The translations under genes were made by a program, and so were the position numbers. A stretch of 64,000 nt of DNA from Okapia johnstoni (taxonomy: Eukaryota; Chordata; Mammalia; Artiodactyla; Giraffidae), in assembly GCA_024291935.2 (NCBI GenBank), contig CM044315.1, positions 54,410,385-54,474,384 on the forward strand. The letters run 5' to 3'. Position 1 is the first letter of the stretch; each line of letters begins with the position of its first letter. This document shows, piece by piece, positions 22,825-35,829 of the stretch. The notes under the pieces were generated by a model. It was not told where the DNA came from. It did no database searches and saw nothing but the letters and a program-made list of their open reading frames with translations.

Positions 22825-22836
22825 CAATCAAATGGC

Positions 22837-23590
22837 ATTAATTTTTAAAGTTGTGTGATTTTTTTTTTTAAAGTAATGTTCAGCATTCTGGATAAAGAGA
22901 ATAATCAAAAACACAATAGACTGATCTAAAGTTGGGGCTTTTTCATGTGGCTGAGACTTAAGAAAACAGGACAAGAGATCTGAAAATAAGAGCAAACAAA
23001 AATTCTTTGAAGTGAAAGACAACAGTGTTTAGGCTGTGTAAGGAAGTGACGATGAGAGGGAGCTGACAGGGGAATAATAAAGGTTCAGGGATTAGAGGTC
23101 CTAAGAACTCAAAGGTCAGATCTTGTGAAACTATAAGAGGAAGATGCTAAAATAAGTAAAGAAAAGATAGGAAGATGCGGTCAAAGATTAGGATGTTTTA
23201 AGTTAATATTTTCAGAATTGAGCCAGTGTCAGATGACAACATGTTCTAGGGAGTAAGTTAACAAAGGTTAAGATCCTTGAACCTGAGGAGGTAAAAGAGA
23301 GACTGGAAAAGATGTACTATCCTTGTGTATACTGAAGTTACTCAGGAGAGAAATAGAGCGAAGAAAAAGATTATAAAGCCAGACCAAATTTTTCAAAGAA
23401 TGAGGGGAAGTAACCAGTTAATCAGGTGATAACAATGACAATTTGGGGTGGAGGATAGAGTGAGCCTTAATGAACAGAGATTTTGTATGGAAGTGAAAGA
23501 GTAATGATCTGGAATTAAAACTAAGGATGTTCAGCATTAAAGTACCAATACACCACTAACTCAGGAGGCATGCTGGGGACAGGATGTAGA
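22837..23590. other. Possibly old repeat-derived sequence
   Basis: The purine-rich text (gaacctgaggaggtaaaagagag, cagagattttgtatggaagtg, ggcatgctggggacagg) has the texture of an old antisense repeat continuing from the L2, but I cannot assign it. No coding frame. Confidence 0.3.
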
Positions 23591-24359
23591 CTTTTTAGTG
23601 GTCTTTTCTTCTGTGAATATATCTTAATCCCCTTCTCAGCAGTTCTGAAGAAGACTGCTCTGTGGGTTTATTCAAATTTAATCACCATTTTGAATTAGAC
23701 TTGCTATATCTATATTCATAGATAATAAATCCTTTTCTCTCTCTCTTTTCAAAACTAGTTGGATTTTCATGGCATAAATATCAGGGATTCTACACTACAG
23801 CTGCTGCACATCAATCTTACATGAACCCTAACAAAAAAATGCGTGTGCTAGCAGAAGGTAAGGACCACACTGGGTTTTCCCACCCAGGGATGGTCACCCT
23901 GATGTGTAATCAATCAACAGGAAAGGTGTGCCTTTTGCAAAGAACCTCCAAGAGGTCACTTTCCTAGGTGTGATCAATCTCCCCCATGCTGATCATGTTA
24001 CAGCGATTACCACTCTACTCTAACAGCTTCTTCTCCAGGGAGAAACAAAACTCTGTGAATGTTTAGTATGGTGCGTCTTGTCAGGTTAAATTACCTTGTA
24101 ACATAACTCACTGTAAATTCACTTCATAAGTAAAAAGCAATTGGAGATTTTAAAACACCATCAAAAAACATTCTATTTGGGGGTGGAATTATATTGTGCA
24201 ATTACAAATGAACCATGCCAGTGACCCTCATCATTAGTAAAAGAGTCAGCATTTCTTTGAATCAGCACATAAAGGAAAAAAAAAAAGTCACGTATGCTTT
24301 ATGGCTGGGCCAAAAAAAAATTTTGTTCTTATGATCTTTGAAGAAGATGGAAAGAAAAT
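23591..24359. other. Unique sequence with an exon-like interval
   Basis: No repeat family is recognised. 23759-23857 has an acceptor-like pyrimidine tract plus AG on the left and AAG/gtaagga on the right, and is open in one frame (see findings). Confidence 0.4.
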
Positions 24360-24440
24360 TAGCATTTAATGAGCATCTAATGTATGTTAGGCAAATACTT
24401 TATACATATTCTCTTACACAAGGTTCATAAGTACCACTTC
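24360..24440 (-). mobile_element. MIR SINE fragment
   Basis: gcatttaatgagcatctaatgtatgttagg followed by actttatacatattctc is antisense MIR-like. Short and diverged. Confidence 0.5.
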
Positions 24441-24529
24441 CTTTGGGAAGCTTTTCTTAACAACCTCTTAAATCAGGGTATGATAGTTAATTTCTATGAG
24501 TCAATTTGACTAGTCTAATGCTGCTGCTG

Positions 24530-24660
24530 CTGCTGCTGCTAAGTCGCTTCAGTCGTGTCTGACTCTGCGCGACCCCATAGACGGCAGCCCACCAGGCTCC
24601 CCCGTCCCAGGGATTCTCCAGGCAAGAATACTGGAGTGGGTTGCCATTTCCCTCTCCAAT
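24530..24660 (-). mobile_element. BOV-A2-type monomer SINE
   Basis: Antisense single A-type monomer with a (GCT)n tail: taagtcgcttcagtcgtg, accccatagacggcagcc, ccagggattctccagg, gggttgccatttccctctcc. An 11 bp TSD, actagtctaat, is at 24519-24529 and 24661-24671. Only one of the two usual monomers is present. Confidence 0.93.
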
Positions 24661-25060
24661 ACTAGTCTAATAGGTACCCAGGTATTTGGTTAAGCATTAT
24701 TCTAGGTGTGTCTGTGAGGGTGTTTCCAGATGAGATTAATTTTGAATCAGTAGACTGATTAAGGCAGATTGCCACCTCCCAATGTGGGTGGACCTCATCT
24801 AAACTGTTGAAGGCATGGATAGAACAAAAGGGCTGAATAAGGGAGGATTTAGTCACTCCACATATCTTTGATCTGGAATATTAGTTTTCTCCTGTCTTCT
24901 GACTCAGACTGAAACTTACACTATTTGCTCTCCTGCTTCTCAGGCCTTTGGAGTCCATGCTGAAACTAAACTATCACTTCTCCTGTGTTCACAGTTTATT
25001 AACTGCAGATCTTGGACTTTTCAGCCTCCATAATCATGGAGCCAGTTCCTTGTAGTACAT

Positions 25061-25288
25061 GCATGCATGCGTGCTAAGTTACTTCAGCAGTGTCCAACTC
25101 TGCGACACTATGGGCCGTAGCCCACCTGGCTCCTCTATCCATGGAATTCTCCAGGCAAGAATACTGGAATGGGTTGCCATGCCCTTCTCCAGGGTATCTT
25201 CCTGACACAGGGATCAAACCCGAGTCTCCTGCATCTCCAGCATTGGCAGGCAGGTTCTTTATCACTAGTGCCACCTGGGAAGCCCCCA
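25061..25288 (-). mobile_element. Bov-tA SINE
   Basis: Antisense copy from gtgctaagttacttcag to the head gtgccacctgggaagcccc. The tail side is gcatgcatgc. A 10 bp TSD, tgtagtacat, is at 25051-25060 and 25289-25298, within the LTR. Confidence 0.95.
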
Positions 25289-25379
25289 TGTAGTACATCT
25301 TATAATAAATTATACAATACATATCCTAATGGTTCTGTTTCTCTGAAGAACCCTTACTAACATGCAAGGTTAGTACCCC

Positions 25380-25566
25380 ATTATCTCTGCTCCTCATCTG
25401 CTCTGTGCCACACAATTACCCCTCCTTTATGTTGCTGTGCACTGTTTCTGCTTCTAGATTACAGCTGAGCTGTTTGAGTGAATCTTACTCATTGCAGTAT
25501 TGTCAGCGCCTAGAACAGGATCTAGCACATAAGAGGGCTCAGTGAATGGGATTAATTAAGTAATGA
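25380..25566 (+). mobile_element. L2 LINE 3' end
   Basis: attgcagtattgtcagcgcctagaacaggatctagcacataagagggctcag is a diverged L2 terminus, preceded by compatible sequence. Confidence 0.6.
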
Positions 25567-25584
25567 ATATTCATATTACAGCCA

Positions 25585-25972
25585 ATAACTATTACCATTC
25601 TTCTAAGGAAACTAACATTCAGAGTCATCAGATAATTTACACAAACCATCATAGCTAGTAAGTAGAGTTAATAACTCAACCTAGGAAAATGTGACTTCAA
25701 AATCCTTGCAGATTTTTCTATACCATATTGCCATTCTCCTTGCTTTTTCAAAACATAATTCCTGAAAATTTAAATTTACTTTGAATATTAATTCCATTAG
25801 ACTGTTAGAAGCAGGATAGGAAATTAAAGTACTTTGGCTGTAGAGAGAGCCTCCTGAGTTAGAATCCTAAATCCTCTGCTTACTTAACAACTCTAAGCTA
25901 ATTACCAGCGTCTCTGTGCCTCAATTTCCTTGTACACAAAATAGAAATAACAACAACAACAACAAAGAAACA
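25585..25972. mobile_element. MIR fragments and a (CAA)n run
   Basis: 25585-25685 is antisense MIR-like (ctaaggaaactaacattcag, catagctagtaagtag). 25830-25950 is sense MIR-like (agagcctcctgagttagaatcc, ctgtgcctcaatttccttg). A (CAA)n run lies at 25949-25966. Confidence 0.55.
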
Positions 25973-26053
25973 ACAGGCAATCTTACCTATACACACCAGT
26001 AGCTCACTGCCACAATAATGCTGTCTAACAAACCACTCTTCAATTTATCAGCT

Positions 26054-26140
26054 TTCAGTTCAATTCAGTCGCTCAGTCATGTCCGACTCTTTGTGACCCC
26101 ATGGACTGCAGCACGCCAGGCTTTCCTGTCCATCACCAAC
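26054..26140 (-). mobile_element. BovB LINE extreme 3' end
   Basis: Antisense terminus only: ttcagttcaattcagtcgctcag, gactctttgtgacccc, ggactgcagcacgccagg, ctgtccatcacc. It is under 90 bp. Confidence 0.9.
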
Positions 26141-26640
26141 AATCATTGTTGTAGATCTGCAAAAAGCTGGGGTCCAGCTAATCTATACTGGGCTTGGCTT
26201 TAGGTGGGAGTGGTTCTCTGTCTCTGGTGGCAGCAGCTGGAGTAGCTTTACTTCTTACTGCAGGTCTGTGTTCAAATGAGGCAGCTCTATGTGGAGCATC
26301 CTTCCTCCTTACCAGGAAGGTTTCACTTAGGATAACAGCATGGTGCAGGAGGAAGAGTAAAAATACACAAGGCCATTAAAGCCTATGCTTTGGGCTGGCA
26401 TGCTGGCCCACGTATAAATAGGTCACCTTACCAAGTCAAAGGGTAGAGAAATACGGTCCTCCCACAATGAGGCTATGGGAAGTATTTGGTGAAGAACCAG
26501 ACAGGAAGGAGTTAAGAGGCATGCTAAAGTTAGCTACCACCTTACCTCTGAGGCCTGTTGTGTGGATGTAACACAGCAATACATGTATCACACACAGATC
26601 AGAGCCTGGCACGTATTAAGAGCTGAAGAAATGATCTCAG
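26141..26640. other. Unassigned sequence, possibly old LTR-derived
   Basis: The text at 26380-26530 has the feel of an old interspersed repeat, but I cannot name it. The 61-codon frame at 26194 shows no family resemblance I recognise. Confidence 0.35.
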
Positions 26641-26830
26641 TATTCTGTTTATATGTTAAAATGGAAGTGGTCTCATGGAATGGCCCTGGTTCTGTCACTA
26701 ACTAGCTATAAGATTATGATAAGTCACAGGGCTTCCCTGTTGTTTTCTATTTTTTCTTTTTTGCTTTTATCTACCACTTGAGTTTATAATAGCTGCCTCA
26801 CTTTATTCATTGTGTTGCTAAAAGGAACAA
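26641..26830 (+). mobile_element. MIR SINE, diverged
   Basis: cctggttctgtcactaactagctataagattatg matches the MIR core. The later part is AT-rich and weak. Confidence 0.6.
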
Positions 26831-27714
26831 ATAACATATGGTGGCTCATTGCATTTCAAAAAGAATAAAATATCCTAGGAATGCAAAGTATAGTACGTGG
26901 CTAATTCTAGATAACTATTTAGTTAAGGTCAGTAAATCCCTCCAATTTTAAGTGATAGGAAGCAATAGTTCTTATTTTATAGATGTGGTAAATGCTTCAA
27001 GGAACTAAAGTACTTCTTTTCTGGCCATAAATTCAAATGTTGGCTGAGAAGGGATGGAATTAATGTTTCCTATCTTCTAGATGGCAGCTGGGTCAAAAAC
27101 TGAACACTGACAATAAGGTTGAGGTTTATCATTCTTCAGCATGAAGTGGTTTCCGTTCAAATTCCCAAAGTTCAGGGTAGTAAGGAAATCTGCAAGCAAC
27201 TACATAGTCTCATCCATGTATTCAGATAACAAACCCCTAGGAGCCACGAATACTAAGATGAAATGCCCATTGACTGTCCTCATGGACTCACAGCTCTGGA
27301 GTTAGAGACTGTGAAAGCCACATGTATCTCTGAGAACAAACTAATGATTCAAGCTTCACTGGATTCTAGGTGTCCATGTGCCATCTTCTATCTATTGTCT
27401 AGCCCCATTGAAAAGACAGAAATAGAGAAGAAGAAAAAAAAATGAGACTTATGAAAACCATGTCTGGGGAGAATGGGTGAGTTGAAGGTGGCAGGAGCAG
27501 GAGTTTCTGAGCAAGGAAAGGGGGCAATTTCTGAGACTGCATAAACACTCTACTCACTAAACCCAGGACCAAGGTTCTGTGGTTTGGGGAGCATGCTTTC
27601 CTCCATGCAAACTATTGTAACACACAGCTAACTGATTGTTCAGGTACTTCCTAGGTAGCTCTGTTTAAATAAGCCTTGGAGACAAAGCAGAATCTGCAGG
27701 AATAATGGAGACCA
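26831..27714. other. Unique sequence, no gene seen
   Basis: Nothing recognisable beyond a short A run near 27434. Confidence 0.5.
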
Positions 27715-28070
27715 CTGAGGTAAGAATGGAAAATCTCCCATCAACAGCCTAGAGAGTGAAAAGGCACCAAACACAGTGTTACAACACAATGTAGTAAGTG
27801 CTGGGTAGTGTGAACACAGGAAGAAGAGACCCCTAACAAGAGTCTTAACAGAGGACACAGCATGTCTGCTGAGATTCAAAGGTGAGTAGAAGTTGGCTAA
27901 GCAGACTAACAGATCTAAGGCATCTCAAGCAAAGATAGCAGGTGCAAAGGCATAGAATATGAGAAAATAGAATTTGTTGCAGAAAGAACTGCCATAGCAT
28001 ATTCATGGGTGATGTTTATATACCATCTGGAAAGCAATGGAAGGCTCCTGTCCTTTCTCTGCCTGCAGCC
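27715..28070 (-). mobile_element. L2 LINE fragment
   Basis: acaatgtagtaagtgctgggtag, gctgagattcaaaggtgagtag, agttggctaagcagac, gcaggtgcaaaggcatagaat are in antisense L2 order. Confidence 0.6.
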
Positions 28071-28524
28071 TAGGATCTGGAGCATTTATCTTAAAACCTA
28101 AACATAAGCCTACAAAAAATAATGACAATACAACGTAATACATGTTAAAATGGAAATATATTATATAGATAAGGTGGCGCATAAAGAAAAGATGTCTTGA
28201 GGTACACTGGGGAATGAGGAATGGCTCTGAGTATTGTCTCATGCTCTCCCATAACTGCTGCTCTTTTCCTCACCCAGCACTCTTGCATGAATCTGGCCCA
28301 TCGTGCCACCTTCCTTTTCAGTCATGGAGACTCTTCTCTCCACCACCCTGCATCTAGTTTCCACTAGGCTTTCCCTCTTCCTGTAATCCCAAATATCTTA
28401 AATATCTCTGAACCCCATTTCCTATGCATGGGTTTCAGTCTTTCACATGGGGCTCCTAGAACTTGGAACTCAGTGGATCTGGCTAGATACTAGAAAGGAA
28501 ATCACCTTAAAACATCCACCATTC
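28071..28524. other. Unique sequence
   Basis: No gene or clear repeat. Confidence 0.45.
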
Positions 28525-28645
28525 ATTCTTCCAATTTTTATTTATTGATCACATACTATGTGCCAGGCATTGTTCTAAGGATTGAAGATGCAACAAGAGG
28601 CAGAACCAACTTCTCAGCTTCTATGCAGTATGCATTCCAATATCT
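28525..28645 (-). mobile_element. L2 LINE 3' terminus
   Basis: cattcttccaatttttatttattgatcacatactatgtgccaggcattgttctaaggattg is the antisense L2 end. Confidence 0.75.
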
Positions 28646-29659
28646 CTGTACCTGTTATATTCTTTAATCCAACTAGGAGCTCAGATAAAAGTGGTATAAT
28701 AGAAACCCAGGGTTAAGAACAGTGGGAGTTACTCGGAGGTAAGGGGAGAAGACGCTACCTCCTGGAGAAGCATGATTAGTGCCAAGGAGGTGTTATCATG
28801 TGGATCAGTGTATTTGCATTTTTCTCTCCTCATTTTTTGTGTTCCTAGCTTTCAACTCACGGTTTGCTTTTCCCTGATTTCTGTTCAAAAAAAAAAAGCA
28901 AGATTTGGATTAAGATCTGCAATTTCTTCCACATTTCACTGTAAAGCAACATTGTTTTATCTTGGAGAATCTGCAGTTTGCCTTTTAACGGATAATTCTT
29001 TATATCTGTTTAGTTCCTGAACTTATCATGTCACTCATTTTAAATGTTTTAATTGATTTTTAGAAAAGGTAGCTATAATCCATTCCATTTCTCAAGCATA
29101 CCACACTCCCCAATTATACCCAAAGAGTGGACCCATTTATGATTCCATTAAGTCTGGTCTTTATATATAAATGAAGTCGCATCATATGCATATTTAAGTT
29201 GCACTTAATTAACTTAGATCCCAAGGACAGAGAGAGAGAGAAGTTAAACAGTGCAAGTAATTCCACTCACCATCCCACTCAAGTAGCACATGCTGTAAGT
29301 TAATTGTGAACAAGAGCTATATTTTCTCAGTATCAGGTCTCATGTGCCTCTCAAAGAATGAATATGATTTTGATATTTAAGATAGTACTTTTTGTACAAC
29401 ATTGTCTCCAAATGCAAGTCAACCACCTCATCTACTCAACTGCAGAAACAATGCTCTGTGTGCAATGCTTACCAGAGACTTAAAAGTCATATCTATTAAG
29501 AAACTGTATGCCAATGTCCAAAGTGACATCTCCCTAATGTATTTCCAAAGGTAATTTTGCATTTTGTAACATTTGTTTTGACCTCAATATAAAATATTAC
29601 TTTATTCTACTTCTAAAGTGATGTTGACCTAAGATCTTTGCACTTTGTATCTCTGACCT
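28646..29659. other. Unique sequence with short (AG)n
   Basis: No coding exon is recognised. A short (GA)n run lies near 29229-29242. Confidence 0.45.
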
Positions 29660-30115
29660 AATATAGCAGATGCTGCCAGTGTCTTCCCACATGCTCTCTG
29701 CATTCACCATTTCTGTACACACCTTTCAAACAGCAACTGCCAGCATCTGCAACTACCTGCAGGCTTTATATGGCTACCAAGGCCTGCTCTGTATATTCAT
29801 GGGCCAGGCCAGGAGTGTAAGGAAGTTAATGAACCCTAGAAGCGTCCATAACCAATGACCAACAACAGATGGCAAGGGAGAGCTAACTCCGAGTGCATAG
29901 TTCAGTGTCCCCCCAAAACCCTCAACTGGATTAAGGCAGAGCTGCTCAGAGTGGCAACTTACCTCATGGAGCCATTTATCTGGCTTCTTTTCCTTCCTTC
30001 TCTGTCCCTCTTCCCTACTCTCCTACAAGTATTCCCTAGAATCCCTCCTTAGAAACTAATTGCCCTTGAATCCTTGCCTCAGGGTCTACTTCTAGAAGAA
30101 CCCAAACCATGACAC
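29660..30115 (+). mobile_element. Possible old LTR 3' part
   Basis: ccttgaatccttgcctcagggtctacttctagaagaacccaaaccatgaca at 30064-30115 resembles the terminal part of old ERVL-type LTRs. The upstream part is weak and non-coding. Confidence 0.35.
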
Positions 30116-33100
30116 TGAGAATTCTTAACCACAGCATTAGACTCTCAAAAGTCATCCAAATGAACACTGGAAGAGGTATGTTCAACCCCTGAAGATACCC
30201 TTCATGCCATCTCATGCAAGCAGCTTGAGTTGGGCTCTGTTCCACTGAATGTTGACTTCCACGTTTCCAGGGTGTGGATCTTATCTCTAAACGTCCTCAA
30301 CCATCAACTCTTTGAGAATAAGCCCCTGATATTATATAATCTTTGCAACATTTCCCAATCCCTATGCCTAGAAAAATTCTCATTGAGGCAGTGGTAGAAT
30401 GTTTGACATGAAGCAAATGAAACCAATTCTAATTCGATACCTGATGCCATTTATCCATAAAAAGGAAAAAGTCTAGAACTTATTTGACGATGTTTTCTGT
30501 GCTAAGGGAGATATTTGAATCTTTAAACAAGAATGTCGCCATCTATCCCATCCCCTGAATCCAAAAGTTCAAAAGTTCACATTTCAAGTGGATTGGTCCT
30601 TGGATACTGAGTTGAATAACTGCTGATAAAATTCACTTATGTGAACTAAATTCTTTTTAAGTTTTATACTTAGTACTTTCCTTGGAGTTAGGAATGTTTA
30701 AATGTGGTGCATATACTCAACATAAACAAGATAGATAAATTAGTAAAACCATATTAAATGAGAAAAATTTTCTGTTATTCCTAGCTAGGAAAAATCCAGG
30801 ATTCCATAAAACTCCATTCTCAGAAAGACAAGTATGTTCAGAGTTTCCTTCCTATAATAAAGCTTCAGGCTAAAAGGTTGAGCAAAAATACACAGGAAAT
30901 ACATTATGTTTTTAGGGCAAACAAAAATATAATACTCTTCTATAATGTTGTTAAATGTGTCTGAGCGACTGTGGATTTTTATTGCAAAGGAAAATGATTC
31001 AGAAGTGTATTTCTCAGTAGTGCTTTTGGCCATGTTCCTTCTTAAGTGATAATTTGAGGCAAATTTTCCTGTGGAAATTTAGGATTTTTAGGATGTGTAG
31101 ATTTTGATCTCAAAGGGTTATAATAGTGATTTGATGTGAAGCAGGATTAGTTACCTCTCATTGTGCTTCTTAACAAATATCTCATTAGCTGGACACCCCA
31201 GTTCTAGTCTCTAAAATCTGTATATTATATTTTAATAAGAGCCATCTCTTTTTGTTCCTAGTGGGGTATGAGTGTTCTTTCCTTATCCCTCCTCTGTGCT
31301 GAAATGTTCTGTATGCCAACTGACCCTCTGGCTTGTTCCCTGACTGTGGAGCAATCCACACACAGGACTGCCTGAGGCTTGAGGCAGAGTCGGCCTGTTG
31401 AGTTACTACCTCTAGATATTATTTATCACTGATCTGATTCCCTCTGGAAGACCAACAATTTTTAATTTTCTATTTAAAAAATAAAACAAAATCTGTGTAT
31501 TTCAGGAGAATTTTTAAAAAGCACAGAATCTAATCACGTTATTTTATGTAGACTTTAAAATCTTTTTTTAGGAATAATTATTTCATGTTCTGATTAATAC
31601 GATGCAAAAATAGCAATATTCATACTCAGGGGAGACAATCTGTCTCAAATTACAGAAAATAATTTCTAAATCATTGTAAATCACAAAAATATATGCATAG
31701 AAGACACTGAAAAAGACTTTTTCTTTTCTCTAATGTTTCACTCATGCAGGACTGTGTCTCATTTCTTTGAGAACAACCCTTTGGTGCTTATTACTGTGCT
31801 GTCTTTGAGAGCCAAATCTCCTGACTTCTGTTATAATGAGCCTTAAAGAAAGAGAGACACACACAAAAGGATTTTAATGAGAGGATATCTTGTTGTTTGA
31901 ACCAATAAAACTAAAGCAGTTCTAGAATGACAAATTATTTTAAGTTTCATCATTTTCAGAGCAACATTTGAAGGATATGCTAGCATCTTAAAATGCTGAT
32001 CTTCCTGCTTATAATCCCAAGCAGAAGTTTCAGACATCGTGAAAGCACATTCACATTTCATTACCACAGCTTAGGCAGCTGTATAGAAATCTATCAGTGG
32101 TTGATGTTTTTGAAGCACTGACAGGCAGTCTGCCGGGAAAATCAAGTGAAAAAGCTAACCCTGAATTAAAAGGTATGCAGATCACTCTCATGATTATGAT
32201 GAGTAAAATTCAAATAAAATGCACACCCATTTTTTAGCTAATATTAGCAACAGTACACTAAAATCCTCTGAGACTGAAAGAAATAGACTGACCTTAGAGA
32301 TTACACAACAGCAGGATGGCACCAAGATATTTGTTTCTCTGAATGGGAAATTGTCAACTGAACCTTAAATCTGCATTCACCTCATGAATTATGGTCTATT
32401 AGAAATAATAATTTTAATCAACTTCATAATCAATATCCATCAGTGAGATGGCATTTCTGTTCAGTGATCAAACTCTAGTGACTAAAACCAAAATATATGG
32501 CCTTAAGTGAGAAAGATTAGATTTCTAGGATATTCATGAAAAAGAAACAAATATTCCTCCAATATCCCATCACATTTCTTGGGTTTCCAACCCAAAAGAA
32601 AATGTCTTACTTACATGGCAGAAAGGAATGTGGACAAATGGCAACTAATTGATTAAACAAGCTAAAGGATCAAGACTAATGAAACGAGATTTATGAACAT
32701 ACTAAAATAGTTCATCTTGGGAAAGAGATAAATGAAAGTCTTGATAAAGAAAATCTATGCTTTAAATGTTTAAAAACCATGAATTCAATATGAAAAAACT
32801 TAATCTACTTGAGATGTAAATTGGATTTTTTCTCTAAAAACCATTATACAAACAAGGAGTAACAACTACTATGCCCAACCTCTGAAGAACTACACCTCCA
32901 TAGACATCTCCATATCTCTAACTCTCCATTCTCTTTTGGTGTATTAAATATACACCAGTGGTAATATTTAGAATGTTTTTTTATTAATCCAAGTGAAAAA
33001 CTACTTGAGTATTAAGTCACATTCTCCCCCCAATGGTGTGAATAAGTCCAGCTCATAAAAATCCAGGGGAATGCACAATAATTTTTGTCGCTGATTATCA

Positions 33101-34389
33101 CACCAAGTAATCTATGAATTGAGAAACTGGGTAACTGTATTTCCTGGAAGCTGTCCATATTTCTTGAGCTACACTTGTTACATGCAGAGGACTATCACCC
33201 CCAATGATTTGGATTAAATGTATGATAGACTTTTATGTTATGGTGTACAGAACTGAAATATGATCTTCAATCTCACACAGAGCAATTGCATATGGCAGAT
33301 TAATGTCAAAGAGGCTTTGAACAGGCTAGGTTCATCATCAGAATTTTCCTCCAGGACTGAGTTATAACCTAATGTGTTTCTCTGATGTATCCCAAAGAGA
33401 TGAAAAAAGATGGTTGGAAATATTATATAGTGCTCATAAAAGAGGTATTCTTTCCCATCATTCAGAAAGAAAGCAAGGAAGAGATTTGCTAAACCATCAT
33501 TTCCAGACAGCAGTCCATTGTGTGACCACTGAAAGTCACTTAAATTATTTTGAAGTAGATCATACTTTGAATGTCATTTTAACATATTGCTATGATTAGA
33601 TACATACATTACCAAAGCCTCAAACCACATGCTCACTTTGGATATCGTCATCACACACAGCAACCTAAGATTTTTTTAAGTGACCACAGAGGATAAATGA
33701 GGCCACAGTTACGGTTTTGATTTCTGTATAAGCCATCTAACTTGGTTCTGTTATAAGACCAAAAATTATATTCCTTATAGTGGCAAATTTCATGCTACTG
33801 GTCTGAAAATGAACGAATGTGAGTAGCTCAGTGTAAGCTAGATCAGTGGTACCTTCACTTTGCTGTGCTTCGAAATTGTTGTTATTTTTGTTTTTCTGAT
33901 CTTTAAGTCACCAATATTCTGAATCCTAATCTCTGAGATGATTCAAATGTAGGCATTTACGAGCATTTGGGAAATATTGGGCTAGGCTAATCCTCAATTG
34001 AGGGGAAAAACCCCAAAAACCAATAAAGCATGTATTACCCTATCAATTAATGATGTGCTCTGTTCCTAGTTTGCTAACACAGATCCTTGAAGAGTTTTCA
34101 AGCAAAGAGTAACTCATTATCTAGAAATCATGAAGATCCTCTCTAACTAAGCAAAGTGAACCTCATCTGCACCTTGAAAGCATATTTGTCATTCAAGTTG
34201 CTAAAATGTATTCTGATGTTCTACTCATGTTTCTGATTTTTCAATTATCTTATCTTCCAAAATCCTTGAGAGTAAGGGCAAGCTTTAATTCCTCTTGGAA
34301 ACTACTATAGAATTTTGCACATATCCTCAATATGTTTTTTTGTTCTGAAATGAACTAGACTATAGAAAGAAGACTCATGCTCACACAGT
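30116..34389. other. Repeat-poor unique block
   Basis: About 4.3 kb without any recognisable young retrotransposon or open frame above about 80 codons. Only faint L2-like patches (for example near 30310-30400) are seen. No gene is supported. Confidence 0.5.
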
Positions 34390-34495
34390 ATCTCTTACAT
34401 CTCAAGCAAGACCTCTTTGGTCTTCAATTTCCTCATGAAGGTGCTATACTAAATGATTTCTCTAGCTTTTTCCAGCTTTCATCTCTCAGCTACTA
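34390..34495 (+). mobile_element. MIR3-like SINE remnant
   Basis: ggtcttcaatttcctcatgaaggtgctatactaaatgatttctctagc has the MIR3-type 3' pattern (disrupted cagtttcctcat, then ggactagatgatctct). Confidence 0.45.
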
Positions 34496-35829
34496 TATAT
34501 TCACATATCATGAACTCACAAAGGCAGGATGAATAAGATTCCACTCTTCCGAAAACAATCTTAAATCAATCTTCCTAAATCAATTTCTCTTTGAAACAAA
34601 TCCTGATCTGTTTAACAGCCACAGAGCTGAGCAGTTTCTGAGGAAACTTGTGTTCTTTATAGCAAGAATCTAAACTACTCATGTCAACTTTAGAATCTTG
34701 CAGAGACATGAATTATACATATTATCTTCCACTTAACGTTGATCAACCATCCATTTGACTTCTTTGGGGTGCATATTACCAGAAGTGGTTTTAATGTGCT
34801 CCAAAAAGAGCTGGAATCTTAATATTGAAGAGAAAAAAAAGTAACTCAAAAACCACTTTGCCAAAAACTTTATGGTTGAAATTATATCCTAATGAGATTT
34901 TTATAAAATTCTTCAGTGTCCCTCTCTGATTTTAAGCAGATGCAACCTAAAATTACTCAAATATTTACATTTATGTCAATGACTTTAATCCATTTTGTCA
35001 CTTAATTGTATAAAGCTATCTTCTACAAAATAGTATACTGGTATTTTGGAATAAATTGATTTTTTTAAATGGACATGGATAAAAAAGCTACAGATGGGGT
35101 TTTATATACAGTGTTTGCCTGGTAGATGGAATATTGAATCCCTCACCCATTAAATGTATCCTCACCACAGATTTGCTGCACCTGCTATTTTACATTTCAG
35201 TATATTTCATACTGAATATTTATGGTCCTTTCAAATTAATATGAAGATGGACTAAATGGTCAGAAACGGCCCAATGCTGACATCTACTGGATACATAAAT
35301 GGATGCATTTGACAATCAAAAGACTCAATAGTCCACTTGAAAGTATAAAGGTATAAGAAACGTTAAATAAAACTTACTTTGCTTTACTTAATAAATATAT
35401 ATACTTGTTCTCTATAAATTAATGATCATCCCTAAACAAAGAATATCACTATATTCCAAAATGCCTAATGTTCAGAAGTTAGACACTATAAGACTCAGAA
35501 ACCTAAGAGGCAGCAGAAAGAAATCACAATGTTCTCAATGGGGATGAGCTCAGGAATAATGCATTTCATCCACTAATAAGGTCCTTCAACTACTAATCCA
35601 ACCTCTTCAGTAAATGGTGCTTTCCATGTGTGTAAATAAAAAGGGTAGCTCCAACCCGACCCTCTTTGTGTCTTGGGAAATTATGTGAATCCTGCTCTAA
35701 CTGTTCTTCTTCCACACCAACATGGTTTCTTTGGCAGATTTGGGGGGGCTTCTATGGGCCCATTATGAATTATATCTTTCTTTTGCCAAGGCATATTCAA
35801 TTTATAGAAAAGTTGTTACACTGGAAAGT
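34496..35829. other. Repeat-poor unique block
   Basis: No repeat or gene is recognised. Confidence 0.5.

Larger units (their letters stand above)
24478..25372 (+). mobile_element. Solitary ERVL/MaLR-type LTR, interrupted twice
   Basis: Recognisable order: gttaatttctatgagtcaatttgac, ccaggtatttggttaagc, gtgtgtctgtgagggtgtttcc, gatgagattaattttgaatc, gcctccataatcatggagcc, ggttctgtttctctgaagaaccc. It is an old non-coding LTR. No internal viral sequence is present next to it. A BOV-A2 monomer and a Bov-tA are inserted in it. The family name is uncertain. Confidence 0.6.
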
